Of a stretch of 64,000 nucleotides of DNA, positions 7,619 through 15,810 are shown in pieces. Positions within the stretch are counted from its first letter, which is position 1, and each line of letters starts with the position of its first letter. Source of the stretch: Ruoffia sp044336205 (GTDB taxonomy: Bacteria > Bacillota > Bacilli > Lactobacillales > Aerococcaceae). The notes under the pieces were generated by a model. It searched no databases. It was not told where the DNA came from and saw nothing but the letters and a program-made list of their open reading frames with translations. The DNA lies in NCBI GenBank assembly GCA_044336205.1, contig CP172318.1:1860001-1924000 (forward strand). Reading direction: 5' to 3'. Made by a program: the position numbers and the translations under genes.

Positions 7619-8974
7619 ATAGCCGATAGTTATCTGCTTCTGGAATTTGATCTGGGAAACAAAGACATAACCACGATCAATTAATTCAGGAATGAGTGTC
7701 TTTATCGCTGCTGTCGTTGATGGTTGTGAATCATGCATCAATATAATCGAACGGTGCTGCAAGCTTTCTAGAGTGTGTGCCACTGTCATATCTTCGTTTT
7801 GATGCACCCAATCTTCTGAATCAACATTCCAATATACAGGATAAAGTTCGGGATAAAGACTCATCATTTGTCGGCGTCCATTCCCATAAGGTGTCCGGTA
7901 TTGCGTTGGCTCTTCGCCGGTTATTTCAGTAATTAAAGTCTGAGTGGTGTTAATTTCATCTATGATTTCTTGTGCTGTAAGATTATCAAAATTCGCATGA
8001 GAATATGAGTGATTTCCAATTTCATGTCCGGCTTGATGTACTTTTTCAGTTATCTCTGGGTATAGCTCAACATACTTACCTAATTGAAAGAATGTCGCTT
8101 GAACTTGATATTCTTTTAATATCTTTAGAATTTCTAATGTATTTTCGCATGGCCCATCATCAAAAGTTACAGCCACTAATGGACGTGGGTCTATCTCAGA
8201 GCCTGTTAATAGTTCAGCTAAGCTCTCACTTGAGAATAGTTCTTCAACAATCTGTGAATCTTTCTTTATCTCTTCGGCATAAGAGATTAGTTGATTTACA
8301 TAGCTTTCTCCCTTTTGCTGAAGAGCAGCCACTGCTCCAGAACTTTGCGGGTGTTGTCGGACTTCAGCTAATTCAGCTTCCAACTCTTTAAAGCTTCTAA
8401 TATCTCTCTGCAACGTTGCCATACTCATTGAAGAGGGGAAGCTTTCAATTGAATCAGATATAGCTGATAGATGACTAAACATCTTATTAATATGATCGTA
8501 CTCATGTTCCAAGGCAGTATAGAAGTCATCTTTTTTAGCTGGAATTTTTTTTCTGAGTTTAGTTATATCAGCTGCCTCTACATCCTCATTTAATGTACGA
8601 TTTGGATTAATCTTTCCATCTTCGAATAAAGGCTGATCTGTTTCAAATAAACTATTAACATCTTCCATGGCTTGATATTTAGTTTCAACATCATCGATCA
8701 ATTCTCTTAAATACTTATTTTGAAGTCCATTTACTTCTGAAACTTGTTCATAGGCTTCAGCAATCATCTCTTCAGTAATATCCGGACTCAAGAAATCTTG
8801 TTCATCATCTAAGTATAAGCTCGAGATTGTTTGAGTAGCTGCTTGTGTTTTTTGTATATTCGCTTTATGTTGATTGATGAACACACCGATGAAAATGGAG
8901 GCAATGATTACCAATCCCAATGTTCCCCATCTAGTTAGTGAATGCTTAGCTGTATTCTCTAACTCAAATCTCAC
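7586..8974 (-). CDS. Membrane-anchored polysaccharide (NodB) deacetylase
   Basis: All five NodB motifs are present: TFDDGP (270-275), HSYSH (322-326, metal His), RTPYG (360-364), the W-containing YWNVDSEDW, and ILMHD (about 411-415). The enzyme should remove acetyl groups from an extracellular polysaccharide or peptidoglycan. One membrane segment lies near residues 16-33, followed by about 230 charged, probably coiled-coil residues, so the catalytic domain is outside the cell. The start is GTG 8974 with GAGGGAG eight bases upstream, rather than ATG 9007. The last ~20 residues look unnatural. A +1/-1 shift near 7665 would give an end DQIPEADNYRL with tandem stops at the terminator base, so a frameshift near the 3' end is suspected. 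Confidence 0.85.
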   Translation of the reverse strand: MRFELENTAKHSLTRWGTLGLVIIASIFIGVFINQHKANIQKTQAATQTISSLYLDDEQDFLSPDITEEMIAEAYEQVSEVNGLQNKYLRELIDDVETKYQAMEDVNSLFETDQPLFEDGKINPNRTLNEDVEAADITKLRKKIPAKKDDFYTALEHEYDHINKMFSHLSAISDSIESFPSSMSMATLQRDIRSFKELEAELAEVRQHPQSSGAVAALQQKGESYVNQLISYAEEIKKDSQIVEELFSSESLAELLTGSEIDPRPLVAVTFDDGPCENTLEILKILKEYQVQATFFQLGKYVELYPEITEKVHQAGHEIGNHSYSHANFDNLTAQEIIDEINTTQTLITEITGEEPTQYRTPYGNGRRQMMSLYPELYPVYWNVDSEDWVHQNEDMTVAHTLESLQHRSIILMHDSQPSTTAAIKTLIPELIDRGYVFVSQIKFQKQITIGYNKQRHPLNIF

Positions 8975-9322
8975 AACAACCACTCCCTCTGAAAATAGTA
9001 TATCCATTATATCAAAAATATTTCAATTTTTAACTAATTCATTAATTCTTAATATAAAAAACAATATTATGCTTTTGTTTTTAATGATGAATTTACAATT
9101 TAAGTACAACACTCCAAAAAAGATTTATAGTTTTAATCCTTTAAAATAGATGTAACACCAACTATCGAAAGGATCAAAACTATGAACGCGTACTGTCACC
9201 TTACCATCAATATTCTTACTCCACGGACAAGGTAAGTCTTTAGGTTATATAGCAAATCAATTAAATCGAGCCAAATCAACGATTTCATAGAAAATAAAAT
9301 GAAATACAGTTGATAGTCAGAC

Positions 9323-9594
9323 TCACTCCCCTTCGGTAGCCCAACAAACATACCCTCTAAGATAAGATGGCATATTTCCAACTTTATAATGAGACAGCAA
9401 AGAATCCATTCCTCCATACTCTGCAGCTAAGCAACACATTGAGTTTAATGATAACAGATGATTTTTAGTTGATCTTAAAGGATCATTTTTAATTCTATTA
9501 ATAATTCCTAGATAATCTGTTGGCAGATGAAATTCTCTAATTTTTTATCTTTGTTATTTGTTTTCTCACTTTTTAATGATTGATTCACAGACAT
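9323..9594 (-). pseudogene. Decayed AraC-family regulator remnant
   Basis: From ATG 9594 the minus-strand frame reads MSVNQSLKSEKTNN, meets TAG at 9508-9510, and continues with NDPLRSTKNHLLSLNSMC and AAEYGGMDSLLSHY to TGA at 9323-9325. The block K-N-x-L-(x)-S-L-N followed by A-A-x-x-G-G-x-x-x-L-x-S-H-Y is typical of the region just before the helix-turn-helix in AraC-type regulators of Lactobacillales. The DNA-binding part is not recoverable downstream except as short fragments, among them KNIDGKVTVRVH close to 9200. Family assignment is from memory and tentative. Confidence 0.5.
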
Positions 9595-9844
9595 ATAGAG
9601 ACTCCCTTCAATGCTATTAGCTTTATCACAAAGATATTAGCGATATTAATTATTATATGAATTCAGCTGTAAAAAAAGCCAAACTTACACTATAAGTATA
9701 CAGATAAGTCTTCAATCTTTTAAAAATCATAATTTTATTTATAAATTTTAAATAGATTAAACTTATTCTGGCTGTTTTTAATAACAGATCACTTATAATA
9801 TAAGTTTGGTTAATTTGCTTTTTTATTACTATTTTTGGAGACGA
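9595..9844. other. AT-rich intergenic stretch with a pair of imperfect palindromes
   Basis: The 17-base segments 9681-9697 and 9791-9807 are inverted relative to each other (15 of 17 matching), and each is itself nearly palindromic (ACTTATAATATAAGT). The right copy lies just beyond the stop of the peptide-binding protein gene, followed on its other side by a T-run. It could be a weak terminator or the ends of a very small mobile element. I see no gene here. Confidence 0.3.
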
Positions 9845-11440
9845 TTATTCTACATCTACATATTTTAAGTTATAACGTCCTATAGCATCAGGTTCCATAT
9901 TTTTTACATATTCTTTATTAGCATAGATACTCTCATTATGATAGATAGGTATAACTGGCATAGCATCCATCATCACTGCTTCAGCTTGAAGTAGTAAATC
10001 TGTACGAGCTGACGCATCTAATTCTAAACTAGCTTCATCAATAAGAGCTTTAAACTCTTCACTTTCCCAACCTGTATCATTATTTCCAGTGTCTACTTTG
10101 CGATACATATCTAAGAATGATGCTGCATCATTGTAATCCGCAGCCCATCCTAATCGAGCAACTTGGTAATCTAGCATGCTAATTTTGTCTAGATATACTT
10201 GCCATTCTGTATTATCTATCTCAACATTTACACCTAAATTTTGGTTCCAACCTTCTTGGATAAATTGAGCAATCGTAGAATGCGCCTCACTTGTATTAAT
10301 AGATAACCTTATTGTTAACTCACTTGGATCACTAATACCTAATTCTTTAAGACCCGTACTTAAATATTCTTTAGCAGCTTCAAAATCTGCATCTTGGAAG
10401 TAATTTCTATCCTCCTCAAATCCTTCAATGGTAGGTGGGACGATTCCAGTAGCGGGGATATGTTTACCATGCGTTACATTATCTACTAAAGCTTGTCGAT
10501 CAATTGCTAAGGCTAAAGCTTTACGAATATTAACGTTCGACATAACCTCATCTGTCGTATTTAATTTATACCAATAAACAGCTGAGTATGGTGTTGTATG
10601 TAATTCCCCTTTTCCTTCTAGTACAGGAATATTTTCCAATGCGATAGCACCATATGGAGCACCAATAAAATCTAGATCTCCATTCATATATTGAATACTT
10701 CCTGTAGCTTCTGATTCAATAATTTGTACATTTACTTGATCTAACTTAACATTCTCTTTATCCCAATAATTTTCATTTTTTGAAAGTACATAATCACTGT
10801 TGTGGTTCCACTCAGATAAAGTGAAAGGACCGTTTGTTACATAGTTATCACCCGCTTCAAGTGCCCAACCTTCATCAGATTCTACAACATTTTTATTAAC
10901 CGGTGCAAATGCGTAGTGATTGATAAGTTCTAAGAAATAAGCAACAGGGCTATGTAAAGTTACTTCAAAAGTATAATCATCAAGTGCCTTAATCCCAACA
11001 CTCTCAGCATCTCCATCTCCTAAATTATATGCCTCTGCCCCCTCAATTACATAATATAAGTTAGCACGAGATGCTAATGATTCAGGATTTAACATACGTC
11101 TCCAGCTATATTCAAAGTCTTGAGCAGTTACAGGATCACCATTTGACCACACTGCATCCTTACGAAGATTAAATGTATAAACTAAACCATCTTCACTTAC
11201 TTCCCAAGATTCTGCAGCACCTGGTCCAATTTCTCTGTTGGCATCCATTTCAGTCAGGTTTTCAAATACATTATCTATAATTGAACCTGAAGTTGTATCT
11301 GTTGATAATCCGGGATCTATCGTTGGCGGTTCCGCATTGGTAGATATATTTAAAACTTTTTCTTGTGCAAAGGCTGTAATTGAATTCAGCATAATACTTG
11401 CTGACAAAAATAATGTAGGTAATAATTTTTTTAATTTCAT
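9845..11440 (-). CDS. Oligopeptide ABC transporter substrate-binding protein (OppA/SBP_bac_5 family)
   Basis: 531 residues, normal length for the family. After the signal peptide come the family blocks LNISTNAEPPTIDPGL, ESWEVSEDGLVYTFNLR, VTAQDFEYSWRRMLNP, VNIRKALALAIDRQALV and GWAADYNDAASFLDMY. It should bind peptides outside the membrane and deliver them to an Opp-type permease, which is not in the window. The signal peptide ends TAFA-QEK and has no lipobox Cys, so it looks like a type I cleaved, released protein, which is unusual for a Gram-positive binding protein. It starts 19 bases after the M42 aminopeptidase stop, suggesting a peptide-use operon. Confidence 0.93.
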   Translation of the reverse strand: MKLKKLLPTLFLSASIMLNSITAFAQEKVLNISTNAEPPTIDPGLSTDTTSGSIIDNVFENLTEMDANREIGPGAAESWEVSEDGLVYTFNLRKDAVWSNGDPVTAQDFEYSWRRMLNPESLASRANLYYVIEGAEAYNLGDGDAESVGIKALDDYTFEVTLHSPVAYFLELINHYAFAPVNKNVVESDEGWALEAGDNYVTNGPFTLSEWNHNSDYVLSKNENYWDKENVKLDQVNVQIIESEATGSIQYMNGDLDFIGAPYGAIALENIPVLEGKGELHTTPYSAVYWYKLNTTDEVMSNVNIRKALALAIDRQALVDNVTHGKHIPATGIVPPTIEGFEEDRNYFQDADFEAAKEYLSTGLKELGISDPSELTIRLSINTSEAHSTIAQFIQEGWNQNLGVNVEIDNTEWQVYLDKISMLDYQVARLGWAADYNDAASFLDMYRKVDTGNNDTGWESEEFKALIDEASLELDASARTDLLLQAEAVMMDAMPVIPIYHNESIYANKEYVKNMEPDAIGRYNLKYVDVE

Positions 11441-11459
11441 AATAGTCCCTCTTTCATTA

Positions 11460-12527
11460 TTATAATTTATTATATGCTTCCATATCTAATTCATTTAATA
11501 TTGTAAGTACTAACTCTTTAGCACTAACATAATCTTCATAGGCAACGTAACCATAATGGGTATGTGCATATCTAACTGGAATCCCTACGACGATTGTTGG
11601 AATACCTTTATTAGCCAGATGATATGCACTCCCATTAGTTCCTCCACCTTTTCTAACTGAACGTTGAACTTTAATTCCATATTTTTTTGCTAAATTTAAA
11701 GCATAATTTTGGAACCCAGGATGAGTAATCATTGATACATCAAAATCTCTAAGCATTGGACCTTTTTTAAGTGCAGATTGAATCTTATATTCTGGCGTAA
11801 AAGTATCATCAGCCGGACATCCTTCGAAGACAATAGCAAGATCAGCATCAACATTATTAGCTATAACCTGGGCTCCACGAAGTCCAACTTCTTCTTGAGT
11901 TGTTAATACACCTTCAATACTAATTTGATGATTTATCTTCTCTTTTTGATATGTACTTATTGTATCTAGTAGACAAGCAACACCAATCCTACAATCAAAT
12001 GCCTTACCTAATAGGATAGTGTCATCGTGTAATGTTTCAAACTTTACATCCGGTACTATAGGATCGCCAATCCGAACACCAAGTAATTCTGTTTCTTCCT
12101 TAGTCGATGTCCCCACATCAATTACTAATGCATCCATATTCAATGGTGCATTGCGTTCAACTTCTGTCATAAAATGCGGAGGTGTACTTGCGGTAATTCC
12201 TTTCACTTTCTTACCATCTTCTGTCCGAATAATAACTGTATGAGCAGGTACATTATTAACCACCCAACCACCGACAGGTAAAAATTCAATCATTCCATTA
12301 GGACGAATGGCTTGCACTATAAAGCCAACTTCATCCATATGTGCGTCTAATAGAACTTTAACTGAATTCTCTTTATTTCCCCCAAATTTCATGAAAATAT
12401 TTCCCATTTTATCCGATGTTATTTCTGAAAAATCCTTTGCATACGCTCGTACAATATCACTTACTTCACTTTCAAACCCTGACACTCCGAAAGCATTCGA
12501 TAAACTTTCTATTAAATTTAATGACAT
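11460..12527 (-). CDS. M42-family (glutamyl-type) aminopeptidase
   Basis: A cytoplasmic dimetal peptidase trimming peptides to amino acids. Motifs: LDAHMDEVGF with metal-binding His and Asp, GKAFDCRIGVACLLD with bridging Asp, TQEEVGLRGA with the catalytic Glu pair, and VRYAHTHYGY with the last metal His. The product has 355 residues from ATG 12527, chosen because GGAAGGAAAG lies just upstream; an ATG 13 codons further upstream has no comparable site. It heads a two-gene unit with the peptide-binding protein, which fits uptake plus degradation of peptides. The exact substrate preference cannot be read from the sequence. Confidence 0.92.
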   Translation of the reverse strand: MSLNLIESLSNAFGVSGFESEVSDIVRAYAKDFSEITSDKMGNIFMKFGGNKENSVKVLLDAHMDEVGFIVQAIRPNGMIEFLPVGGWVVNNVPAHTVIIRTEDGKKVKGITASTPPHFMTEVERNAPLNMDALVIDVGTSTKEETELLGVRIGDPIVPDVKFETLHDDTILLGKAFDCRIGVACLLDTISTYQKEKINHQISIEGVLTTQEEVGLRGAQVIANNVDADLAIVFEGCPADDTFTPEYKIQSALKKGPMLRDFDVSMITHPGFQNYALNLAKKYGIKVQRSVRKGGGTNGSAYHLANKGIPTIVVGIPVRYAHTHYGYVAYEDYVSAKELVLTILNELDMEAYNKL

Positions 12528-12568
12528 ACAACTTTCCTTCCCGTATAAACGAAATAATATTAACATTA

Positions 12569-12597
12569 ATATTATATTAGATATAAGTGAGAGTCAA
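12569..12597 (-). promoter_or_regulatory. Promoter of the M42 peptidase-SBP unit
   Basis: On the minus strand, TTGACT (12592-12597) is followed after 17 bases by TAATAT (12569-12574); an overlapping TATAAT at 12571-12576 gives 15-base spacing. The start codon is about 40 bases further on. Confidence 0.7.
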
Positions 12598-12642
12598 TGT
12601 GTTTTTTAATTATAATCTAATTGGTTTATTCAGTTGTCCAAC

Positions 12643-12664
12643 AAAAGAGGCTTTTGCCTCTTTC
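12643..12664 (-). terminator. Small terminator-like hairpin
   Basis: AAAGAGGC (12644-12651), loop TTTT, GCCTCTTT (12656-12663). On the minus strand it ends in TTTTGTT, and it lies just downstream of the degenerate coding remnant at 12678-12848, so it is probably the remnant's old terminator. Confidence 0.5.
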
Positions 12665-12677
12665 GTTAAAATGATTT

Positions 12678-12848
12678 TTACTTAAATTTATCTTTTAACA
12701 TCAAAGTAACTAAATCAAACAACGATTCTTCACTCATAAATTTCTTTTGCAATATTAACCATCCTTCATAACCTCTTCCGCCTGAAGCTCTGGATTGAGA
12801 GAATGCTATCGTATATAACTTTTCCTTTAGATTGGAAAATTGGTTGAC
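12678..12848 (-). pseudogene. C-terminal gene remnant, family not recognised
   Basis: Between in-frame stops at 12849-12851 and 12678-12680 the minus strand encodes 56 codons with no proper start, reading NQFSNLKEKLYTIAFSQS, then RASGGRGYEGWLIL, then DLVTLMLKDKFK. The composition is protein-like, and a terminator hairpin follows directly, so it looks like the surviving 3' end of a lost gene. Nothing recognisable lies upstream (12849-13086 is AT-rich, without features). Confidence 0.4.
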
Positions 12849-13086
12849 TTATCTATAACTGAGGTAATCCAATACAATAAGTAATAATTATTTAATTTTT
12901 TTAATTAAACTTACTCCAGTTTAGTATATTACGACTGTGTCTACCCTTCGATAATTCATTGTCATCACTTATTTATCCTCAACCGTACAATTTAATATTT
13001 TAGCAAATAGATGTAAATTTGTTATAAATATAGGTTTTTTCAAAAAATTACAAGTGTAAAAAGTTTTTATCCGACTATAAATAAAA

Positions 13087-13115
13087 TTAACAACAACTCT
13101 TAATTGTGATATAAT
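13087..13115 (+). promoter_or_regulatory. Promoter of the flavoprotein reductase gene
   Basis: TTAACA (13087-13092), 17-base spacer, TATAAT (13110-13115), with TG one base before the -10 (extended -10). The gene's ATG is 43 bases downstream. Confidence 0.8.
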
Positions 13116-13157
13116 GAGCATTCAGTTAAGTATTTAATTGAGAAATGGAGTGTTATT

Positions 13158-14975
13158 ATGAAAAATCAACAATTTCAAGGTACTGCCAAAGGTTTTCACG
13201 ATAAAGTAACAGCGACATTAACTATAGAAAATGGGAGAATTATAAACGTTACAAGTAATCATCATCCACATGCCTATGTTGGATCACTTGGTATTGAACA
13301 AGTAATAAATAATATAATTGATTCACAAACTGTTGAAGTTGACACAGTTTCTGGTGCCACTTTTTCATCAAATGCTTTTATTGAAGCAAGTAAAAAAGCG
13401 TTCGCAGTGTACAAGGGTGATTTAACTGCCGAAAAAGCGTTGGATATCGAAGAAAGAATAGTTACTGATTCGGAAATAGACACTGTATCTTCAGCATCCA
13501 TTAATCCAAATAAACCGCAGGAAAATACTTCTGTTGCAACAGATCTAATCATTAACAATGAGAACATTAAATTTGATGCAACTTACGATGTTATTATCGC
13601 TGGTTCTGGAGGTGCCGGTCTCGCGGCTGCGGTAGAAGCTGCTAGATCTGGACTCAATGTCTTAATCTGTGAAAAAGCTGGAATAGCTGGTGGAACAACT
13701 AACTATTCTGGTGGAGTGATGCAAGCTGCGGGTACAACTTATCAAAAGGAATTTACAGAATACAAAGATGACTCAACTGATAAACATGCCCAATTATGGC
13801 TTAAGGCTGGTGAAGGTTCACTTGATGACAGTCTTGTTAATGATTTAGCCCAATCAATGCCCGATAATTTAGAATGGCTTTCAGAAATGGGGCTTAATTG
13901 GACTTCCGTTTACGGCCATGCTCAAATTCCATACGTTGATGAAAGTTTGTATGCAGAACGAATTCATGTCTATGAAGGTGGTGGATCAGCTGGTTCTGGG
14001 GTAATACTTACTCAAACCCTTCTCAATGCAGCTCAAGAAGCAGGAGCTACTATACAATATAACACGGCACTTGTTTCTTTAATTCAAGATACTAACTCTG
14101 ATCACATTATTGGAGCTGTCGTGTCTCAAAATGATAAATTAAGTTATCTTCAAGCTAATAATGGAATTATTCTAGCAACTGCAAGCATTGACCATAATCC
14201 TGCTTTAGCGAAAGAATTAAATCCACAGCATTTTAACGATTTGAATTACAATACTGTACTATCAACAAAAACCAATACAGGTGACGGTATTATCATTGGT
14301 ATGAGTGCAGGTGCTGCAATTAATGGAATGGGAGGTTGTATTGATTTCTGCGGAAAAACGGGAAATGCCACCGATAGCCGAATTCATACATTCCCGATGA
14401 TTTATGTTAATGGATTAGGTCATAGATTTGTTTGTGAAGAAGCTACTTATGCCTATACTTATAGAGCTATCTTTCAACAGGAAAAACAACATAACAAGCA
14501 AACTTATATGATTTTTGGTGAGTCTTCTATTCAAGATTCATTTTCGCCATGGACAAAGGAAAGTTTAGCTAAAGATATTGAATCTGGACTAGTTAAAAAA
14601 GCAAGTACTTTTGAAGAATTGGCTAATATTATTAAAGTTCCTGTGGAAAACTTAAAAAAGACTTTAAAACAATGGAATCAAGATGTAAGTCATGGAAAAG
14701 ATACTCAGTTCGGAAGAACACAAGGACTTGTAGAAATTACAGGACCTTATTATGCTTACCATAATAAAGCATCTAATCTCGGTTCAATAGGTGGCCTAAA
14801 AATTAATACGGATAGTCAAGTTCTAGATAACTTTGGTCAAGTTATTCCAAATCTGTACGCTGCAGGGTTAAATACTGGTGGTTGGATCGGGGGATATTAT
14901 CCAGGTTCAGGAACCGCTATCTCCGGTATAGTTCATCAAGGTCGTAAGGCAGGAAAAGCAATTTCTAGAAAATAA
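13158..14975 (+). CDS. FMN-binding/FAD flavoprotein reductase (fumarate reductase-like, substrate uncertain)
   Basis: 605 residues with no signal peptide or haem motifs, so probably cytoplasmic. Residues ~5-85 form an FMN_bind domain with VDTVSGATFSS, the site where ApbE attaches FMN covalently. From about residue 140 comes a FAD_binding_2 domain: VIIAGSGGAGLAAAVEAAR, then AGGTTNYSGG, ending PNLYAAGLNTGGWIGG. Family members reduce C=C bonds of fumarate, urocanate and similar acids. The C-terminal block reads GGYYPGSGTAISG, where true fumarate reductases usually carry the NRLGGNA-type segment with a carboxylate-binding Arg. Fumarate is therefore doubtful as substrate. It is a single-gene unit with strong promoter and terminator. 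Confidence 0.85.
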   Translation: MKNQQFQGTAKGFHDKVTATLTIENGRIINVTSNHHPHAYVGSLGIEQVINNIIDSQTVEVDTVSGATFSSNAFIEASKKAFAVYKGDLTAEKALDIEERIVTDSEIDTVSSASINPNKPQENTSVATDLIINNENIKFDATYDVIIAGSGGAGLAAAVEAARSGLNVLICEKAGIAGGTTNYSGGVMQAAGTTYQKEFTEYKDDSTDKHAQLWLKAGEGSLDDSLVNDLAQSMPDNLEWLSEMGLNWTSVYGHAQIPYVDESLYAERIHVYEGGGSAGSGVILTQTLLNAAQEAGATIQYNTALVSLIQDTNSDHIIGAVVSQNDKLSYLQANNGIILATASIDHNPALAKELNPQHFNDLNYNTVLSTKTNTGDGIIIGMSAGAAINGMGGCIDFCGKTGNATDSRIHTFPMIYVNGLGHRFVCEEATYAYTYRAIFQQEKQHNKQTYMIFGESSIQDSFSPWTKESLAKDIESGLVKKASTFEELANIIKVPVENLKKTLKQWNQDVSHGKDTQFGRTQGLVEITGPYYAYHNKASNLGSIGGLKINTDSQVLDNFGQVIPNLYAAGLNTGGWIGGYYPGSGTAISGIVHQGRKAGKAISRK

Positions 14976-14985
14976 AATACAAATT

Positions 14986-15020
14986 AAAAATAGGCCAATT
15001 GGATTGATTGGCCTATTTTT
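14986..15020 (+). terminator. Terminator of the flavoprotein reductase gene
   Basis: A perfect 14-base stem, AAAAATAGGCCAAT (14986-14999) with ATTGGCCTATTTTT (15007-15020), followed on the plus strand by CTG and T-rich DNA. Confidence 0.85.
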
Positions 15021-15092
15021 CTGTAAATTTTTGAATCACTGAAAATCTTCATCACTTTATCAATTAATAGAACATTTTATCAATTTCTTTCA

Positions 15093-15384
15093 TTAAACCC
15101 CTCCCTCTACATTCCATAAATTATACTGTCCGTCCAATTCCGTGTAGAAGACGTGAAAATCTCTAATGACTCGTTCGTTCAATGTGACTGCTAGGTTTAA
15201 AGTTTGGCTTGTTGTTTAATCATTGTTATCTAATTATTCTTGAAAAGCACTATCCACATTCGACTCACCAAACCATCATGCAATAAATATCAGCTAGTTT
15301 CTCTATCTTTATATATATCATATGTCTCTTGCTTATTCTGTGGTAAAACGGTCTGATAAATAATCTTTCACTCTTAATTACCAT
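15093..15384 (-). pseudogene. Decayed GNAT-family N-acetyltransferase
   Basis: From ATG 15384, with AAAGGGG upstream, the minus strand reads MVIKSERLFIRPF, the classic RimJ/GNAT start. Coding resemblance then jumps between frames: TTE-stop-ARDI, then YDIYKDRET, then YLLHDGLV, and finally LAVTLNERVIRDFHVFYTEL to TAA at 15093-15095. Joined together these follow the expected GNAT pattern, but there are several frameshifts and stops, and at ~290 bases it is about half the normal length. The gene is dead. Confidence 0.7.
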
Positions 15385-15406
15385 AAAATACCCCTTTAAA
15401 TATAAA

Positions 15407-15461
15407 TACAAAAAAGTACTTAGGAACAAACATTGATTGTATGCTTGTTTCTAAGTACTTT
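15407..15461 (-). terminator. Terminator of veg
   Basis: 21-base arms (15413-15433 with 15441-15461, few mismatches) carrying AAGTACTTAG. On the minus strand the stem ends in a run of six T. It lies directly after the veg stop. Confidence 0.85.
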
Positions 15462-15475
15462 ATCTGTTGCAAATA

Positions 15476-15709
15476 CTACTTGAACTCAAGTTCAATCGTA
15501 TTCGTTAATATATCTCGGTAGCTATAGCTAATTCGATCAAAATCATTTTCACTTTGATCTAAATCAACTACAAAAACTGATCGATAAGTTTCTTTAAGGA
15601 CACCATTGCGTTCCTTTTTCTTCTTACGACCCATTTGAACAGTCACGCTAATTTCTTCACCAACACGATCTTCCAAATATGACTTAATCTCTGATAATTC
15701 ATTTGGCAT
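15476..15709 (-). CDS. veg: Veg protein
   Basis: A small SH3-like cytoplasmic protein (77 residues) found next to rsmA/ksgA in Firmicutes. In Bacillus subtilis Veg is reported to stimulate biofilm formation through the SinR pathway; its biochemical role is unclear. The sequence shows the family blocks GRKKKKERNGVLKETYRSVF and DRISYSYRDILTNTIEL. A GTG at 15715 is too close to the GAGGTGA site, so ATG 15709 is chosen, which has correct spacing. It lies 101 bases after rsmA on the same strand and has its own terminator. Confidence 0.92.
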   Translation of the reverse strand: MPNELSEIKSYLEDRVGEEISVTVQMGRKKKKERNGVLKETYRSVFVVDLDQSENDFDRISYSYRDILTNTIELEFK

Positions 15710-15810
15710 TCCCACTCACCTCGCATAGTAAGTGTAGCATATTTTTAACAAAAAATCAATAATACCATAGATGACATTCTATAACAAGGGAATATATGTT
15801 AAGAAATTAA

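Noticed and set aside
9196..9417. 73-codon minus-strand frame
   Set aside because: It lies within the decayed regulator remnant in a different frame and has no RBS or recognisable family.
13158..14975. Secreted or respiratory fumarate reductase
   Set aside because: There is no signal peptide, haem motif or flavin-transferase neighbour, and the active-site segment differs.
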